The notes beneath the pieces are model-generated. The model was not told the DNA's origin, did not search any database, and saw nothing but the letters and a program-made list of their open reading frames with translations. A stretch of DNA of 64,000 bases from positions 1 through 64,000 of the forward strand of contig NZ_JACHXL010000002.1 of assembly GCF_014192115.1 (NCBI RefSeq). The letters are read 5' to 3'. This DNA is from Psychrobacter luti (GTDB lineage Bacteria; Pseudomonadota; Gammaproteobacteria; Pseudomonadales; Moraxellaceae). The position numbers and the translations under genes were made by a program. Below, in pieces: positions 9,709 to 20,052 of this stretch. Position 1 is the stretch's first letter; every line of letters starts with the position of its first letter.

Positions 9709-10449
9709 CTACTTACCATCCAGATAAAGCTGCGCTTCACCCAAATCTAAGGTGCCTTCATAGATAGCACGACCAGTGATGATACCTTCGATACAATCAC
9801 CATAAGGTTTGAGCAGTTCGATATCCTTCATATCGGTGACGCCGCCTGATGCAATCACAGGCAAGCCGCCTTCACGCGCCAAGTTGACCGTCTGCTCGAC
9901 GTTGACGCCTTGCATCATGCCATCACGGTTGATATCGGTATAAACGATTGACGATACGCCGACATCAGCAAAACGCTTAGCAAGCTCAGTAGCTTTTGTA
10001 TCAGTAACGTTTGCCCAACCGTGCGTCGCAACCATGCCGTCTTTGGCATCGATACCGACGATGATGTGTCCGGCAAATTCACGGCAAGCTTCGGCCACAA
10101 AATCAGGCTCCTCAACGGCTTTGGTGCCAATGATGATGTAAGTCAAACCAGCACTAATATACTGCTCGATGGTTTTCATATTGCGCACACCGCCGCCCAA
10201 TTGAATCGGCAGCTTAGGAAAGGCTTTAGCAATGTCATTGACCACTTGCTTATGTACTGGAATCCCGTCAAATGCGCCATTTAAATCGACCAAATGCAAG
10301 CGACGCGCGCCTTCATTGACCCAACGCGCTGCCATCGCAACTGGATCATCAGAAAATACCGTATCATCTTCCATACGACCTTGTTTTAAGCGCACACATT
10401 TACCATCTTTTAAATCAATAGCAGGGATAATGACAGGGACAGCACACAT
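9709..10449 (-). CDS. hisA: HisA, phosphoribosylformimino-AICAR isomerase
   Basis: Catalyses the Amadori isomerisation of ProFAR to PRFAR in histidine biosynthesis. A beta/alpha-barrel of 246 residues: [18 protein letters not shown] with catalytic Asp12, LGGGVRN phosphate site (84-90), IGTKAVE (107-113), a second conserved Asp in GIDAKDG (132-138), and SGGVTD (201-206). The open frame continues upstream to 10581, but the extra 44 codons are translated from a 15-bp tandem repeat and are not protein. The ATG at 10449 has AAGGA 7 nt upstream. HisB and HisH are 18 kb away, so the histidine genes are split. The gap to the mscS-type gene is 70 bp. Confidence 0.96.
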   Translation of the reverse strand: MCAVPVIIPAIDLKDGKCVRLKQGRMEDDTVFSDDPVAMAARWVNEGARRLHLVDLNGAFDGIPVHKQVVNDIAKAFPKLPIQLGGGVRNMKTIEQYISAGLTYIIIGTKAVEEPDFVAEACREFAGHIIVGIDAKDGMVATHGWANVTDTKATELAKRFADVGVSSIVYTDINRDGMMQGVNVEQTVNLAREGGLPVIASGGVTDMKDIELLKPYGDCIEGIITGRAIYEGTLDLGEAQLYLDGK

Positions 10450-10509
10450 ATAGCATTCCTTATAAAAACGATATGGACAATAAAAAACCATTAAAGGTGA
10501 AACAAGCTT

Positions 10510-10584
10510 CAATAGCCACTTAATCAATAGCCACTTAATCAATAGCCACATAATAAATAGCCACATAATAAATAGCCACATAAT
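10510..10584. repeat. 15-bp tandem repeat, five copies, upstream of hisA
   Basis: Five head-to-tail units: CAATAGCCACTTAAT twice, CAATAGCCACATAAT once, AAATAGCCACATAAT twice, and then a decayed partial sixth unit (10585-10596). The array lies 60 to 135 bp upstream of the hisA start, in its leader or promoter region. The period is a multiple of three, which keeps a false hydrophobic reading frame open through it. Confidence 0.95.
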
Positions 10585-10596
10585 AAATGGCTACTT

Positions 10597-11481
10597 AAAA
10601 GCGACTGCGTATAAAGTCATTTAGCATAGCAAATTAAAAGCGGCTGTTAGGAGAAATTCGTTAAATATTAAAATGAGAGTAGAAAATAAAAAAAATGCTT
10701 AAAATTTGGCTGAATAATGGCAAAAAAATGACAATCATAACCATAAGTTTTAGCACGTGGATTCACTAGCAACATTAGGTAAATTCAATTACCAACTGGC
10801 AATTTTAGGTCAGTTTAGCGTATAATCCTAGGTAAATTTGTATTTGTGCGATAAAACCTAATCGTCTGCTACCTATCGACGATTTCAATCAGCACAAGGT
10901 AAATACGAGCTGAGCGTTGACAACCAGATTAATGCTTACGCTTATCAAGCAATTGAGTTTGCCCTGTAATCATAGGTCATTAGACAGTGCTTAGATAATT
11001 TTCTAAAAGATGGCTTGGACAAAATATAAGCAAGTCACTTATCTCTCATTTATATTCATTCAAATGAATAGCGCTGTTTAAATCACAAAGATTCTATGAT
11101 GTACAGATATTCTGATTTATAGATATTAGGATTTTGAATACTACAAATTTTAAGATTTTAATAAATCGTATGGTAAAACTGTCTTTTATCTGATGTTAGC
11201 CTAGTTGAGGCTGGCTTGAGATTGGAAGGTTTTAGTGTACACCTTGGTAGCCAGTCGTCACTTTGGTCATTCGAATAAGACATTAACGTGTTGTTAAGGA
11301 GTCTAAGGTCAGCGTTAATACTCTTACTAGTAGTCATGAAGTGTCATTATTAGAAAACCTTATCGCTGTCTTTTTATAAGATATGATTTGGTTATTTTAG
11401 TGATGGCGTTACCATTCATGCTGCCGATATACCAAACAGGACGTCTGGTATCGTTTTAGACTATGGACTAAGTTTTCGCTT
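10597..11481. other. Long non-coding region between hisA and nqrA
   Basis: About 880 bp with no credible gene on either strand. It holds a perfect TATAAT at 10821-10826 (no clear -35), and a hairpin ATTCATT-CA-AATGAAT at 11054-11069. If nqrA is expressed from 10821, its leader would be about 650 nt. A small RNA or unusual leader is possible, but I see no recognised riboswitch. Confidence 0.4.
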
Positions 11482-12834
11482 ATGATTACCATCAAAAAAG
11501 GTTTGGATTTACCCATCACTGGTGAACCCTCCCGCGAGATATCTGAGCACAGACCTTCCCATGTGGCACTTGTTGGCTATGATTATGTGGGCATGAAGCC
11601 CACTATGAATGTCAAAGAAGGCGACATCGTAGCAAAAGGTCAGCCCGTTTTTGAAGATAAAAAACGTGTCGGCGTTATCTACACTGCCCCTGCTGCTGGT
11701 AAGGTCGTCGCCGTTAATCGCGGTGAGCGTCGTGTGTTCGAAAGTCTTGTGATTGCGGTCGACCCAAACGGTGAAGAAGTAGAATTTCAGCGCTACGACT
11801 CCCAGCAACTTGCTGACCTAGATTCTGAAGTCGTTGAAACCCAACTGCTTGCCTCTGGTGAATGGACCGCGTTCCGTACGCGTCCTTATAGCCGTGCTCC
11901 CGAAATCGGGGCCCGTCCCCACGCTATCTTTGTCACCGCTATGGATACCAATCCATTGGCGTTTGATCCGATGTTGCTGATTAATGAGCAATTGCAGGCG
12001 TTTAACGACGGACTTGCCGTATTATCAACGCTCAGCCCCAAGACCTTTGTCTGCCATCACGGTGATGCCCAGTTGACGCCAGTTGCCAAAACGGCGACTA
12101 ATAATGTCACTGAGTATGATAGCTTTGCCGGTAAACATCCAGCCGGTCTTGCTGGTACGCACATTCACTTTTTGCATCCTATCATGCGCGGCGTGACCGT
12201 TTGGACGATTGGTTATCAAGACGTGATTGCCATTGGTAAGCTATTTACCACCGGTCGCTTATATACGCGCCGTATGCTGAGCCTTGCCGGTCCTGCCGTT
12301 AAAAACCCGCATTTAATCGTCACCGAACGCGGTGCTGATATCACGGCATTGACCAAAGGTCAGCTTGAAGCAAGTGAGAACCGTATCATTTCAGGTTCTG
12401 TGCTATCGGGTCGCAAAGTGTTTGGTAATACGGCTTATCTTGGTCGCTTCCATAATCAAGTCAGTGTACTTACTGAAGGTCGTGAGCGTCCAGCGTTCCA
12501 CTTCTTTACGCCAGGCGCAAACCGCTTCTCAAAACTACCTATTTACATCTCTAAGTTCTTTGGTAGTAAGAAATACGACTTTACCACTTCGAGCAATGGT
12601 TCGCCGCGCGCGATGGTGCCAATCGGTGTCTATGAAGAAGTCATGCCACAAGACTATCTGCCAACGCAGCTATTACGTGCTTTGATTGTCGAAGACATCA
12701 TCAGCGCCGTCGATTTGGGTGTACTTGAATTGGACGAAGAAGATTTGGCATTATGCACCTTCGTATCTCCTGGCAAATATGAATTCGGCGATATTTTGCG
12801 TGATAACTTAACGCGCATTGAGCTGGAGGGCTAA
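11482..12834 (+). CDS. nqrA: Na+-NQR subunit A
   Basis: Peripheral cytoplasmic subunit of the Na+-translocating NADH:quinone oxidoreductase, linked to the quinone site. The 450 residues begin [16 protein letters not shown], the typical NqrA start, followed by the family's barrel-sandwich region with [10 protein letters not shown] and a RnfC-like fold. It is first in the nqrABCDEF series and separated from nqrB by 5 bp. The ribosome binding site is weak (TAAG). A very long non-coding region precedes it. Confidence 0.97.
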   Translation: MITIKKGLDLPITGEPSREISEHRPSHVALVGYDYVGMKPTMNVKEGDIVAKGQPVFEDKKRVGVIYTAPAAGKVVAVNRGERRVFESLVIAVDPNGEEVEFQRYDSQQLADLDSEVVETQLLASGEWTAFRTRPYSRAPEIGARPHAIFVTAMDTNPLAFDPMLLINEQLQAFNDGLAVLSTLSPKTFVCHHGDAQLTPVAKTATNNVTEYDSFAGKHPAGLAGTHIHFLHPIMRGVTVWTIGYQDVIAIGKLFTTGRLYTRRMLSLAGPAVKNPHLIVTERGADITALTKGQLEASENRIISGSVLSGRKVFGNTAYLGRFHNQVSVLTEGRERPAFHFFTPGANRFSKLPIYISKFFGSKKYDFTTSSNGSPRAMVPIGVYEEVMPQDYLPTQLLRALIVEDIISAVDLGVLELDEEDLALCTFVSPGKYEFGDILRDNLTRIELEG

Positions 12835-12839
12835 CCACG

Positions 12840-14075
12840 ATGAAATTTTTACACAATATGTTCGATCGTATGGAGCCGTCTTTCACCAAGGGTGGCAAAC
12901 ACGCAAAATACTATGCCATCTTTGAGATGTTTGATACGTTTTTGCGTCAACCAGGCTCAACCACATACGCATCATCACACGTACGCGACGGCATTGACCT
13001 TAAGCGTATTATGATTACCGTTTGGTTATGTACCTTCCCTGCTATGTTTTGGGGCATGTACAACATCGGTCATCAAGCATTGACCGCGATTGCAACCTTA
13101 GGCTTACAGCCTGAAGGCTGGCGTACCGTTATTACCAGTATGGCGGGCTACAACCCAGACAGTATCTGGGCAAGCTTTGTCTACGGGGCCATGCAGTTCT
13201 TACCTATTTATATCGTCACCTTTGGCGTCGGTATCCTCTGTGAGATTATCTTTGCCGTGGTACGTGGACACGAAGTTAACGAAGGTTTCTTTGTAACCTC
13301 TGTACTGTTTGCGCTAACGCTACCACCAGATATTCCTTTATGGCAGGTTGCCCTAGGTATTATCTTCGGTGTGGTCGTGGCAAAAGAAGTCTTTGGCGGT
13401 ACGGGTAAAAACTTCCTTAACCCGGCCCTATCAGGTCGTGCGTTCTTATACTTTGCTTATCCTGCTTATATGTCAGGCGACTCAATATGGACAGCGGTTG
13501 ATGGTTTCTCAGGTGCAACGCCACTTGGCCTTGCCGCACTTGGCGTTGTCCCACAAGATTTCGTTGATGTCTATGGTAATGCCATCACGTGGAGTGATGC
13601 ATTCTTAGGCAACATGCAAGGTAGTATCGGTGAAGTATCGACGCTAGCTATCTTAATGGGTGCAGTGGTTCTACTTTGGACACGCATCGCCTCATGGCGC
13701 ATCATGGCAGGTTGTGTAGTTGGTCTGATTGCCACATCCCTTGTCTTTAATATGATTGGCTCTGAAGACAATATGATGATGAGTTTGCCGTTTTACTGGC
13801 ATTTAGTTATCGGTGGCTTCGCCTTTGGTGCTGTATTTATGGCGACCGATCCTGTTTCTGCCGCACACACCAATAAAGGCCGCTGGGCTTATGGTATCTT
13901 GATTGGTTTTATGACCGTATTGATTCGTGTCATCAACCCAGCTTTCCCAGAAGGCATCATGCTTGCCATTTTATTCGCCAACTTATTTGCGCCATTGTTT
14001 GACTATTTTGTGACGCAAGCAAATATTAAGCGCCAAACGGCACGGAGGGTTCGTTATGTCCAAGCCCAAAAGTAA
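12840..14075 (+). CDS. nqrB: Na+-NQR subunit B
   Basis: Integral membrane subunit of Na+-NQR carrying covalently bound FMN and riboflavin and part of the Na+ path. The 411 residues have about ten hydrophobic helices. The flavinylation motif SGAT lies at 224-227, in [15 protein letters not shown], so Thr227 is the expected FMN attachment residue, modified by ApbE (encoded at 18.8 kb). GGAGGG begins just after nqrA's last codons and serves this start. Its last 20 bp overlap nqrC. Confidence 0.97.
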   Translation: MKFLHNMFDRMEPSFTKGGKHAKYYAIFEMFDTFLRQPGSTTYASSHVRDGIDLKRIMITVWLCTFPAMFWGMYNIGHQALTAIATLGLQPEGWRTVITSMAGYNPDSIWASFVYGAMQFLPIYIVTFGVGILCEIIFAVVRGHEVNEGFFVTSVLFALTLPPDIPLWQVALGIIFGVVVAKEVFGGTGKNFLNPALSGRAFLYFAYPAYMSGDSIWTAVDGFSGATPLGLAALGVVPQDFVDVYGNAITWSDAFLGNMQGSIGEVSTLAILMGAVVLLWTRIASWRIMAGCVVGLIATSLVFNMIGSEDNMMMSLPFYWHLVIGGFAFGAVFMATDPVSAAHTNKGRWAYGILIGFMTVLIRVINPAFPEGIMLAILFANLFAPLFDYFVTQANIKRQTARRVRYVQAQK

Positions 14076-14988
14076 TAATGCAAAGACCATCAGTGTGGCG
14101 TTGACGCTATGCTTGGTGTGTTCTGTATTGGTCTCAGCTGCTGCTGTTGGTTTAAAACCAGCGCAAGTAGAAAACGCGCGTTTAGACCGTAATAAGAACA
14201 TCTTGGTTGCAGCTGGTATGTTTGACCCTGCATCTGACACCAATGAAGATGTGGCTGAACGTTTTAAAGACTTTGAGGTAAAAATCGTTGACCTTAATAA
14301 AGGTAATTACCTTGATGATGATGCGCTTACCGCTGCTGGCATCCCTGATCGTAACGCTTACGATGCCAGTCAAGCAACTAAGAATAAAGCACTGAGTGAA
14401 GACCTAGGCGGCAATGATCCTGCTGGTATCGGTCGTAAGCCTAAATATGCCAAAGTCTATGTCAAAAGTGATGACACTGGCCAGCCTGAAATGGTGGTTC
14501 TGCCGATTCAAGGTTATGGACTGTGGGGTACGATTTATGGTTTCTTAACGCTTGAAAGTGACATGAATACCATTAAAGGTATCAGTTTCTATGAGCATAA
14601 AGAAACCCCAGGTCTAGGCGCTCGTATCGAAGAGCCAGAGTGGCGCGCCATGTGGAGCGGCATTCACTCTTATGACGAGAACGGTGCTGTTGCGACTGGT
14701 GTAAGCAAAGCTGGTAATCCAAAAGACAACTGGGTCGATGGTATTAGTGGCGCAACGTTAACTGGTCGTGGCGTTAGCAATATGATTCAGTTTTGGCTTG
14801 GCGAGCAAGGCTATAAGCCGTACTTAGACCAGCTGCGTGAAGAAAGTGGTAAAACACTGGCAGATACTGAAGTCAAAGCCAGTCAAAGCCCGTATAAAAA
14901 GCTGGGTCAAAACCTACATCAACAGCAGGCGCATCCCGTAACCGAACTGGTAGCAGTAGTACCAGCAGCACACGGCAAGGAGGCATAA
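14056..14988 (+). CDS. nqrC: Na+-NQR subunit C
   Basis: Subunit with one N-terminal membrane anchor (about 11-32) and a periplasmic domain that carries covalent FMN. The flavinylation motif SGATLTG is at 231-237, with Thr234 as the attachment residue. At 310 residues it is longer than the well-known Vibrio protein (about 257); much of the excess is a Gln/His/Ala-rich C-terminal tail after about residue 265. The start overlaps nqrB and has GGAGG 7 nt upstream, so coupled translation is likely. Confidence 0.96.
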   Translation: MSKPKSNNAKTISVALTLCLVCSVLVSAAAVGLKPAQVENARLDRNKNILVAAGMFDPASDTNEDVAERFKDFEVKIVDLNKGNYLDDDALTAAGIPDRNAYDASQATKNKALSEDLGGNDPAGIGRKPKYAKVYVKSDDTGQPEMVVLPIQGYGLWGTIYGFLTLESDMNTIKGISFYEHKETPGLGARIEEPEWRAMWSGIHSYDENGAVATGVSKAGNPKDNWVDGISGATLTGRGVSNMIQFWLGEQGYKPYLDQLREESGKTLADTEVKASQSPYKKLGQNLHQQQAHPVTELVAVVPAAHGKEA

Positions 14989-14989
14989 C

Positions 14990-15661
14990 ATGGCTGATAC
15001 AAAAAGTATTTTAACCTCGCCCATCTTTGATAATAATCCTATTGCCCTACAAATCTTAGGTATCTGTTCAGCATTGGCGGTTACCACAAGTGTGGCAAAT
15101 GCGTTGGTAATGAGTGTGGCGTTGACCTTGGTCACCGCGTTTTCAAGCTTTTTTATCTCTATCATCCGTAAGCAGATTCCATCGAGCATTCGTATTATCG
15201 TGCAGATGACGATTATTGCCTCGCTGGTTATCTTGGTCGATCAGATCCTAAAAGCGGTCGCTTATGATGTAAGTAAAGGCTTATCAGTATTCGTTGGTTT
15301 GATTATCACCAACTGTATCGTGATGGGTCGTGCCGAAGCATTTGCGATGAGCAATCCGCCTATTCCAAGTTTCTTAGATGGTATTGGTAACGGTCTAGGT
15401 TATTCGGCAGTATTGCTATTTGTCGCCAGCATCCGTGAGCTTTTGGGTGCAGGCAGCTGGTTTGGTATCACTGTTTTACAAACCGCGACCGATGGTGGCT
15501 GGTATGTACCAAATGGTCTATTGTTGTTACCACCGTCAGCATTCTTTATTATCGCCCTGTTTATCGTGATTATCCGTACATGGAAACCTGATCAGGTCGA
15601 AGACGCTGAATTTGTAATGAAGCCGCAGTCTAAAGGCATGGCACAAGGGGGCGGTCACTAA
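14990..15661 (+). CDS. nqrD: Na+-NQR subunit D
   Basis: Integral membrane subunit of Na+-NQR, paralogous to NqrE, RnfA and RnfE. The 223 residues form about six helices. Cys26 and Cys109 (in TNCIVMG) match the pair that, with NqrE, holds the intramembrane [2Fe-2S] centre in Vibrio. AAGGAGG lies just before the ATG at 14990, inside the end of nqrC. Its TAA overlaps the ATG of nqrE by one base. Confidence 0.97.
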   Translation: MADTKSILTSPIFDNNPIALQILGICSALAVTTSVANALVMSVALTLVTAFSSFFISIIRKQIPSSIRIIVQMTIIASLVILVDQILKAVAYDVSKGLSVFVGLIITNCIVMGRAEAFAMSNPPIPSFLDGIGNGLGYSAVLLFVASIRELLGAGSWFGITVLQTATDGGWYVPNGLLLLPPSAFFIIALFIVIIRTWKPDQVEDAEFVMKPQSKGMAQGGGH

Positions 15662-16269
15662 TGGGACATTATGTCAGTTTATTTATAACCTCGGTCTTTA
15701 TCGAGAATATGGCGCTGGCCTACTTCTTAGGCATGTGTACTTTTTTGGCGGTATCGAAAAAAGTCTCAACCGCTATCGGTCTTGGTGTTGCAGTCATTGT
15801 CGTTATGGCGATTACTGTACCGCTAAATAACCTACTGTTTCAGTTCATCCTAAAAGATGGTGCGCTGGCATGGGCAGGCTTCCCAGATATCGACTTAAGC
15901 TTTTTGGGTCTGCTCAGTTATATCGGTTTGATTGCTGCGACGGTACAGATTCTAGAGATGTTCTTGGATAAGTTCGTCCCAAGTCTGTATAACGCGCTAG
16001 GCGTATTCTTACCGCTGATTACTGTTAACTGTGCCATTTTAGGTGGCGTGCTATTCATGGTTGAACGTGACTATAATTTCAGCGAATCAGTTGTCTATGG
16101 CGTAGGCGCAGGTTTTGGTTGGGCATTGGCGATTACCGCATTGGCGGGTATCCGTGAAAAGCTAAAATACTCAGACATTCCAGCACCGCTGCGTGGTCTT
16201 GGTATTACCTTTGTCACGGTCGGTCTGATGTCACTTGGCTTTATGTCTTTTGGCGGTATGTCAATTTAA
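15661..16269 (+). CDS. nqrE: Na+-NQR subunit E
   Basis: Inverted-topology partner of NqrD in the membrane core. The 202 residues form about six helices; Cys26 (LGMCTFLA) and Cys124 (TVNCAILGG) are the expected iron-sulfur ligands. The start overlaps nqrD's stop by one base (TAATG), so the two are translationally coupled, which suits equal stoichiometry. A 123-bp gap separates it from nqrF, the only sizeable gap in the operon. Confidence 0.97.
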   Translation: MGHYVSLFITSVFIENMALAYFLGMCTFLAVSKKVSTAIGLGVAVIVVMAITVPLNNLLFQFILKDGALAWAGFPDIDLSFLGLLSYIGLIAATVQILEMFLDKFVPSLYNALGVFLPLITVNCAILGGVLFMVERDYNFSESVVYGVGAGFGWALAITALAGIREKLKYSDIPAPLRGLGITFVTVGLMSLGFMSFGGMSI

Positions 16270-16324
16270 ACCGCTAAGCTTAAAAGCCTATTTAGCGATT
16301 TGACCTATTTAATTCATTTATTCG

Positions 16325-16369
16325 GTAGGGGTTCAGGAAATACGCAATGACGTTTTTTCGCTCCCCTAC
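16325..16369 (+). promoter_or_regulatory. Inverted repeat between nqrE and nqrF
   Basis: GTAGGGG (16325-16331) pairs with CCCCTAC (16363-16369) across a 31-nt loop. No T-run follows, so it is not a standard terminator. It lies 23 bp upstream of nqrF and could affect mRNA stability or expression of the last subunit. Confidence 0.35.
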
Positions 16370-16392
16370 TCCATAGATTAAGGATACCTACC

Positions 16393-17628
16393 ATGGATTA
16401 CGCTACGGCGATTGGTGGCGTTGCTATGTTTACCTTGATCATCATGGGTCTCGTTGCCATTATTTTGGCGGCGCGCTCAAGACTGGTCAGTTCAGGCGAT
16501 GTTACTATCCATATTAATGACAATCCCGAAAATGATGTTGTGACACCCGCAGGCGGTAAACTGCTACAAACACTGGCAAGCGAAGGTATTTTCTTATCTT
16601 CAGCCTGTGGTGGCGGTGGTACGTGTGCGCAGTGTCGTTGCCGCGTTATTGAAGGGGGCGGTTCTATCCTGCCTACCGAAGAAGGTTACTTTACCCAAGG
16701 TGAAATCCGTAACCACATGCGTCTTGCCTGTCAGGTAGCTGTTAAGCAAGACATGAAAATCGAGATTGACCCTGAATTCTTTGATGTACAAAAGTGGGAA
16801 TGTGAGGTTGTCTCTAATGATAACGTTGCCACCTTTATTAAAGAATTGGTACTTAAAATTCCAGATGGCGAAGAAGTTAACTTCCGTGCCGGTGGTTATG
16901 TACAGCTAGAAGCGCCACCGCATGAAGTACATTATAAAGACTTCGTGGTTGACGAAGAGTATCGTGAAGACTGGGAAAAATTTGGTATCTTCAACTACGT
17001 GTCAAAAGTTGATGAGCCAGTGATTCGTGCTTATTCAATGGCTAATTACCCAGACGAAAAAGGCATTATCAAGTTTAATATTCGTATCGCCAGTCCTCCA
17101 CCACGTGGTCCTGACGGTATTCCACCCGGCAAAATGTCCTCTTGGGTATTTAGCCTAGTGCCTGGCGATAAAGTGACGGTTTCTGGTCCTTATGGTGAAT
17201 TCTTTGCCAAAAAGACTGACGCTGAAATGATTTTCGTCGGTGGTGGTGCAGGTATGGCGCCGATGCGCTCGCACATCTTCGATCAGCTTAAGCGCTTACA
17301 TACTGACCGTAAGATTAGCTTTTGGTATGGTGCGCGTTCGATTCGTGAGATGTTCTATGTTGAGGATTATGATCAACTAGAAGAGGAGTTTGATAACTTT
17401 GAGTGGCATGTGGCCTTGTCTGATCCATTACCAGAAGACAATTGGGAAGGTCCAACCGGCTTTATCCATAACGTGCTACTTGAAAACTATCTGAAAGATC
17501 ATCCAAATCCTGAAGACTGTGAATTCTACATGTGTGGGCCACCGATGATGAATGCGGCGGTTATCGACATGCTACACAGCTTAGGTGTGGAAGATGAAAA
17601 TATCATGCTTGATGACTTCGGTGGTTAA
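16393..17628 (+). CDS. nqrF: Na+-NQR subunit F (NADH dehydrogenase)
   Basis: Electron entry subunit: oxidises NADH through FAD and a [2Fe-2S] cluster. The 411 residues comprise an N-terminal membrane helix (about 7-27), a ferredoxin domain with Cys72, Cys78, Cys81 and Cys113 ([11 protein letters not shown]...LAC), an FAD-binding domain with the RAYSMANY motif (about 213-220), and an NADH-binding domain with [10 protein letters not shown]. It ends in the conserved DDFGG. A rho-independent terminator lies 87 bp downstream, closing the nqrA-F unit before the SDR gene. Confidence 0.98.
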   Translation: MDYATAIGGVAMFTLIIMGLVAIILAARSRLVSSGDVTIHINDNPENDVVTPAGGKLLQTLASEGIFLSSACGGGGTCAQCRCRVIEGGGSILPTEEGYFTQGEIRNHMRLACQVAVKQDMKIEIDPEFFDVQKWECEVVSNDNVATFIKELVLKIPDGEEVNFRAGGYVQLEAPPHEVHYKDFVVDEEYREDWEKFGIFNYVSKVDEPVIRAYSMANYPDEKGIIKFNIRIASPPPRGPDGIPPGKMSSWVFSLVPGDKVTVSGPYGEFFAKKTDAEMIFVGGGAGMAPMRSHIFDQLKRLHTDRKISFWYGARSIREMFYVEDYDQLEEEFDNFEWHVALSDPLPEDNWEGPTGFIHNVLLENYLKDHPNPEDCEFYMCGPPMMNAAVIDMLHSLGVEDENIMLDDFGG

Positions 17629-17714
17629 GTGGGTGGTTAAGCTGCTTGGTTAAATGGGGTAATAAAACCCATTCATCAAGCAAACATAATTACCCTGATA
17701 ATATATGATAAATT

Positions 17715-17741
17715 AAGAGTCTCACTGGAGGCTCTTTTTTT
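17715..17741 (+). terminator. Terminator of the nqrA-F operon
   Basis: AAGAGTCTC (17715-17723), loop ACTG, GAGGCTCTT (17728-17736), then a T-run to 17741. One T-G wobble in the stem. Confidence 0.88.
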
Positions 17742-17800
17742 ATGGGCTAAATAAGTTAGATGATGTGATGAAAAACATCTTCGCACGAGAAAGGATTCTT

Positions 17801-18601
17801 ATGAAAACCAACATTAAAAATTTAACCATTTGGATAACTGGTGCCTCTAGCGGCATTGGTGAAGCACTATCTATCGCCTTTGCCAAACACGGTGCCACCA
17901 TAATTCTAAGTGGCCGTGATAAGGATAAATTAGAGACGGTTAAAAATCGCTGCAAAAACAGTAAAAAACATATCATAGTCTCCTTTGACATCGCTGATGC
18001 TGAGCAAGCAAAAGAAGCCTATAAGACAGTCAAGGCTAAAACTGAAAAAGTAGATTGGCTGATTAATAATGCCGGCGTCAGTCAACGTTCACTTATCATG
18101 GAAACCACTGAGGACGTCGAACGCCAACTTATGGAGATAGATTACTTTGCGCAAACGCGTCTGACCAGACTGGTATTGCCAGATATGATTGCGCAAGGCG
18201 GCGGCAAAGTTGTCATGGTATCGAGCGTGGCAGGTTTACTTGGTACCCAATATCGCGGCGCTTATGGGGCTGCTAAAGCGGCTATCCATATGTGGGCAAA
18301 CAGCCTGCGTGCAGAATTGCATGATCAAGGCATCGAGGTGGCGACAATATTCCCAGGATTCATTCAAACCAACGTCTCTATCAATGCCTTGACAGGTGAT
18401 GGTAGCGCGCAGGGTACGATGGACGAGGCAACCAATAAAGGATTGACGGCAACAGCCTTTGCTAAACAGGTCGTCAAAGCACTGACTAACAATGAAGAAT
18501 ATATTATCGTTGCCGGTAATAAAGAAAAGCTCGCCACTAGGGTCAATCGTTTATCGCCGCCAAAGCTTTATAAACTTATCCGTGAATCGAAAGTAACATA
18601 A
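17801..18601 (+). CDS. Short-chain dehydrogenase/reductase
   Basis: Classical SDR of 266 residues; substrate unknown. NAD(P)-binding TGASSGIG at 13-20, NNAG (89-92), and the catalytic Ser142, Tyr155 and Lys159 (YGAAK) are all present. The sequence style is that of DHRS7-like SDRs acting on lipophilic substrates, but that is inference. I chose the ATG at 17801 because AAGGA lies 5 nt upstream; the frame extends to a GTG at 17765 without a site. It lies between the nqrF terminator and apbE, interrupting the usual nqrF-apbE order. Confidence 0.92.
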   Translation: MKTNIKNLTIWITGASSGIGEALSIAFAKHGATIILSGRDKDKLETVKNRCKNSKKHIIVSFDIADAEQAKEAYKTVKAKTEKVDWLINNAGVSQRSLIMETTEDVERQLMEIDYFAQTRLTRLVLPDMIAQGGGKVVMVSSVAGLLGTQYRGAYGAAKAAIHMWANSLRAELHDQGIEVATIFPGFIQTNVSINALTGDGSAQGTMDEATNKGLTATAFAKQVVKALTNNEEYIIVAGNKEKLATRVNRLSPPKLYKLIRESKVT

Positions 18602-18772
18602 ATCTAATAAACTCAGTAACTAGGTCTAAGGTCGATGATTGGCGTTATGGGTGACAAGGGGTGTAAAATAGGCAACGCTTAGCTTGCTTGGTTATTGATT
18701 AACTGTCTTTACTAGCCACTCTTTACTAGCTGACAATCCAACCCACTCACCCTTTCGCTTTATCAAGCTGTG

Positions 18773-19930
18773 ATGACTTATATGACAAATTTAACCACGT
18801 TTTCCTCTGCTAATAAATCCCTAAAATACTCTTTCTCAATGGCACCCGCCTTCATGTCCATAATCGCTATCGGCTCTGTATTAAGTATTAGCGCCTGCCA
18901 GCAAAAGCCCGATTATAACAATCTCAATGGCGAGACCATGGGTACCAGCTACCATATTAGTTATCAATTACCCAAAGGCGCTGATGAAGCTGCCATACAA
19001 GTCGCCATCGCTAAGCGCTTGCAAGATATCAATGACAGCATGTCTACTTATCAAGCGGATTCTACTATTTCTAACTTTAACCAATTAGGCAAAGATACGC
19101 CTATTACTATCGATGCTGATTTTAGCCATGTATTAGAGGCATCGAGGCAAGTTTATGAGCTATCGGGCGGCGCCTTTGATCCAACGGTGATGCCATTGAT
19201 TGAAACCTGGGGCTTTGGCAGTACCATGACGGTTGAGCGCTTACAAAGCCCACCGACGGCGTTTGAGATTGCACAAGCCAAAGCCTTGGTCGACTTTAAA
19301 AGCGTGATACAAAAAGAGCAAAGTATTTATAAAACCAAAGATGGTGTCGAGCTTGATTTTTCGGCAGTCGCTAAAGGTTACGGCGTTGACGTCATCGCCG
19401 ATGTACTCAGAGATGACTATCAGATTCGTAATTATATGGTTGAAATTGGCGGCGAAGTGGCGACCTCTGGGGTCAGCGCTCAGCAGCAACCGTGGCAAAT
19501 CGCCATTGATGCACCTATTGAAGGCAGCACGGTAAGCGCCCGCCAAACCATGGCAGTGATTCGCCAACCTATTAATAATGGCAACACGATGCATCTAGCA
19601 ACCTCTGGCAACTATCGCAATTCCGTCATTTTCGATGGTAAGCACTATAGCCATACCATCGACCCGACCACAGGTGAACCCATTGTTGGTGGCGCGCCAT
19701 CAGTGACTGTAGCAGCAGAATCAGTCGCACTGGCGGACGCATGGGCAACTGCCTTGACCGCGATGCCTTATGAAAAAGCCCTTGCCACTGCCAAAGAGCA
19801 CGACATCGCCGCCTTATTCGTTATCTTGGCTGATAATGTAAAGCTCGGCGCAGCGGCAGACAGTGTTGATGATTGGCAAATGGTAGAAACCCCTGCGATG
19901 AAAGCTTTACGTGCCGACAAAAAGTCCTAA
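18773..19930 (+). CDS. apbE: FAD:protein FMN transferase (lipoprotein)
   Basis: Attaches FMN through a phosphoester bond to the SGAT threonines of NqrB and NqrC, using FAD and Mg2+, on the periplasmic side. A hydrophobic signal ends in a lipobox (SISAC, Cys42), then NGETMGTSYHISY, DFSAVAKGYGVDVIAD, EIGGEV and the HTIDPTTGEPI / SVALADAWATAL motifs of the family. Length (385) is slightly above average because of a long N-terminal region. The exact start is uncertain: GTG 18770, ATG 18773 and ATG 18781 are all in frame, with no clear ribosome binding site. Confidence 0.94.
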   Translation: MTYMTNLTTFSSANKSLKYSFSMAPAFMSIIAIGSVLSISACQQKPDYNNLNGETMGTSYHISYQLPKGADEAAIQVAIAKRLQDINDSMSTYQADSTISNFNQLGKDTPITIDADFSHVLEASRQVYELSGGAFDPTVMPLIETWGFGSTMTVERLQSPPTAFEIAQAKALVDFKSVIQKEQSIYKTKDGVELDFSAVAKGYGVDVIADVLRDDYQIRNYMVEIGGEVATSGVSAQQQPWQIAIDAPIEGSTVSARQTMAVIRQPINNGNTMHLATSGNYRNSVIFDGKHYSHTIDPTTGEPIVGGAPSVTVAAESVALADAWATALTAMPYEKALATAKEHDIAALFVILADNVKLGAAADSVDDWQMVETPAMKALRADKKS

Positions 19931-19954
19931 TATCAAAAGCATAGGCTTTAATAT

Positions 19955-19988
19955 GCCTGCTAAGCACAAACGGAGCAGGCGAATTTTT
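19955..19988 (+). terminator. Hairpin after apbE, probable terminator
   Basis: GCCTGCT (19955-19961) pairs with AGCAGGC (19974-19980); GAATTTTT follows. The T-run is short and offset by three bases, so termination may be partial. Confidence 0.55.
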
Positions 19989-19996
19989 GCTATACT
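19988..19996 (+). promoter_or_regulatory. Extended -10 promoter for nqrM
   Basis: TGCTATACT directly follows the apbE hairpin and lies 57 bp before the nqrM start. It suggests that nqrM has its own promoter. Confidence 0.55.
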
Positions 19997-20052
19997 ATAA
20001 ACAAGTTATCGACTAGATGACTGTCCTATATTTTAAACGAGAGGTTCCCTCT

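Noticed and set aside
10450..10581. Apparent 44-residue N-terminal extension of HisA
   Set aside because: It is the translation of a 15-bp tandem repeat. The real ATG at 10449 has a good Shine-Dalgarno and the correct HisA N-terminus.
3465..11327. Similar strings near 3465-3490 and 11302-11327 (TCTAA.GGTCAGCG...ACTCTTA) as a shared operator
   Set aside because: Only two partial matches without dyad symmetry; could be chance in A+T-rich intergenic DNA.
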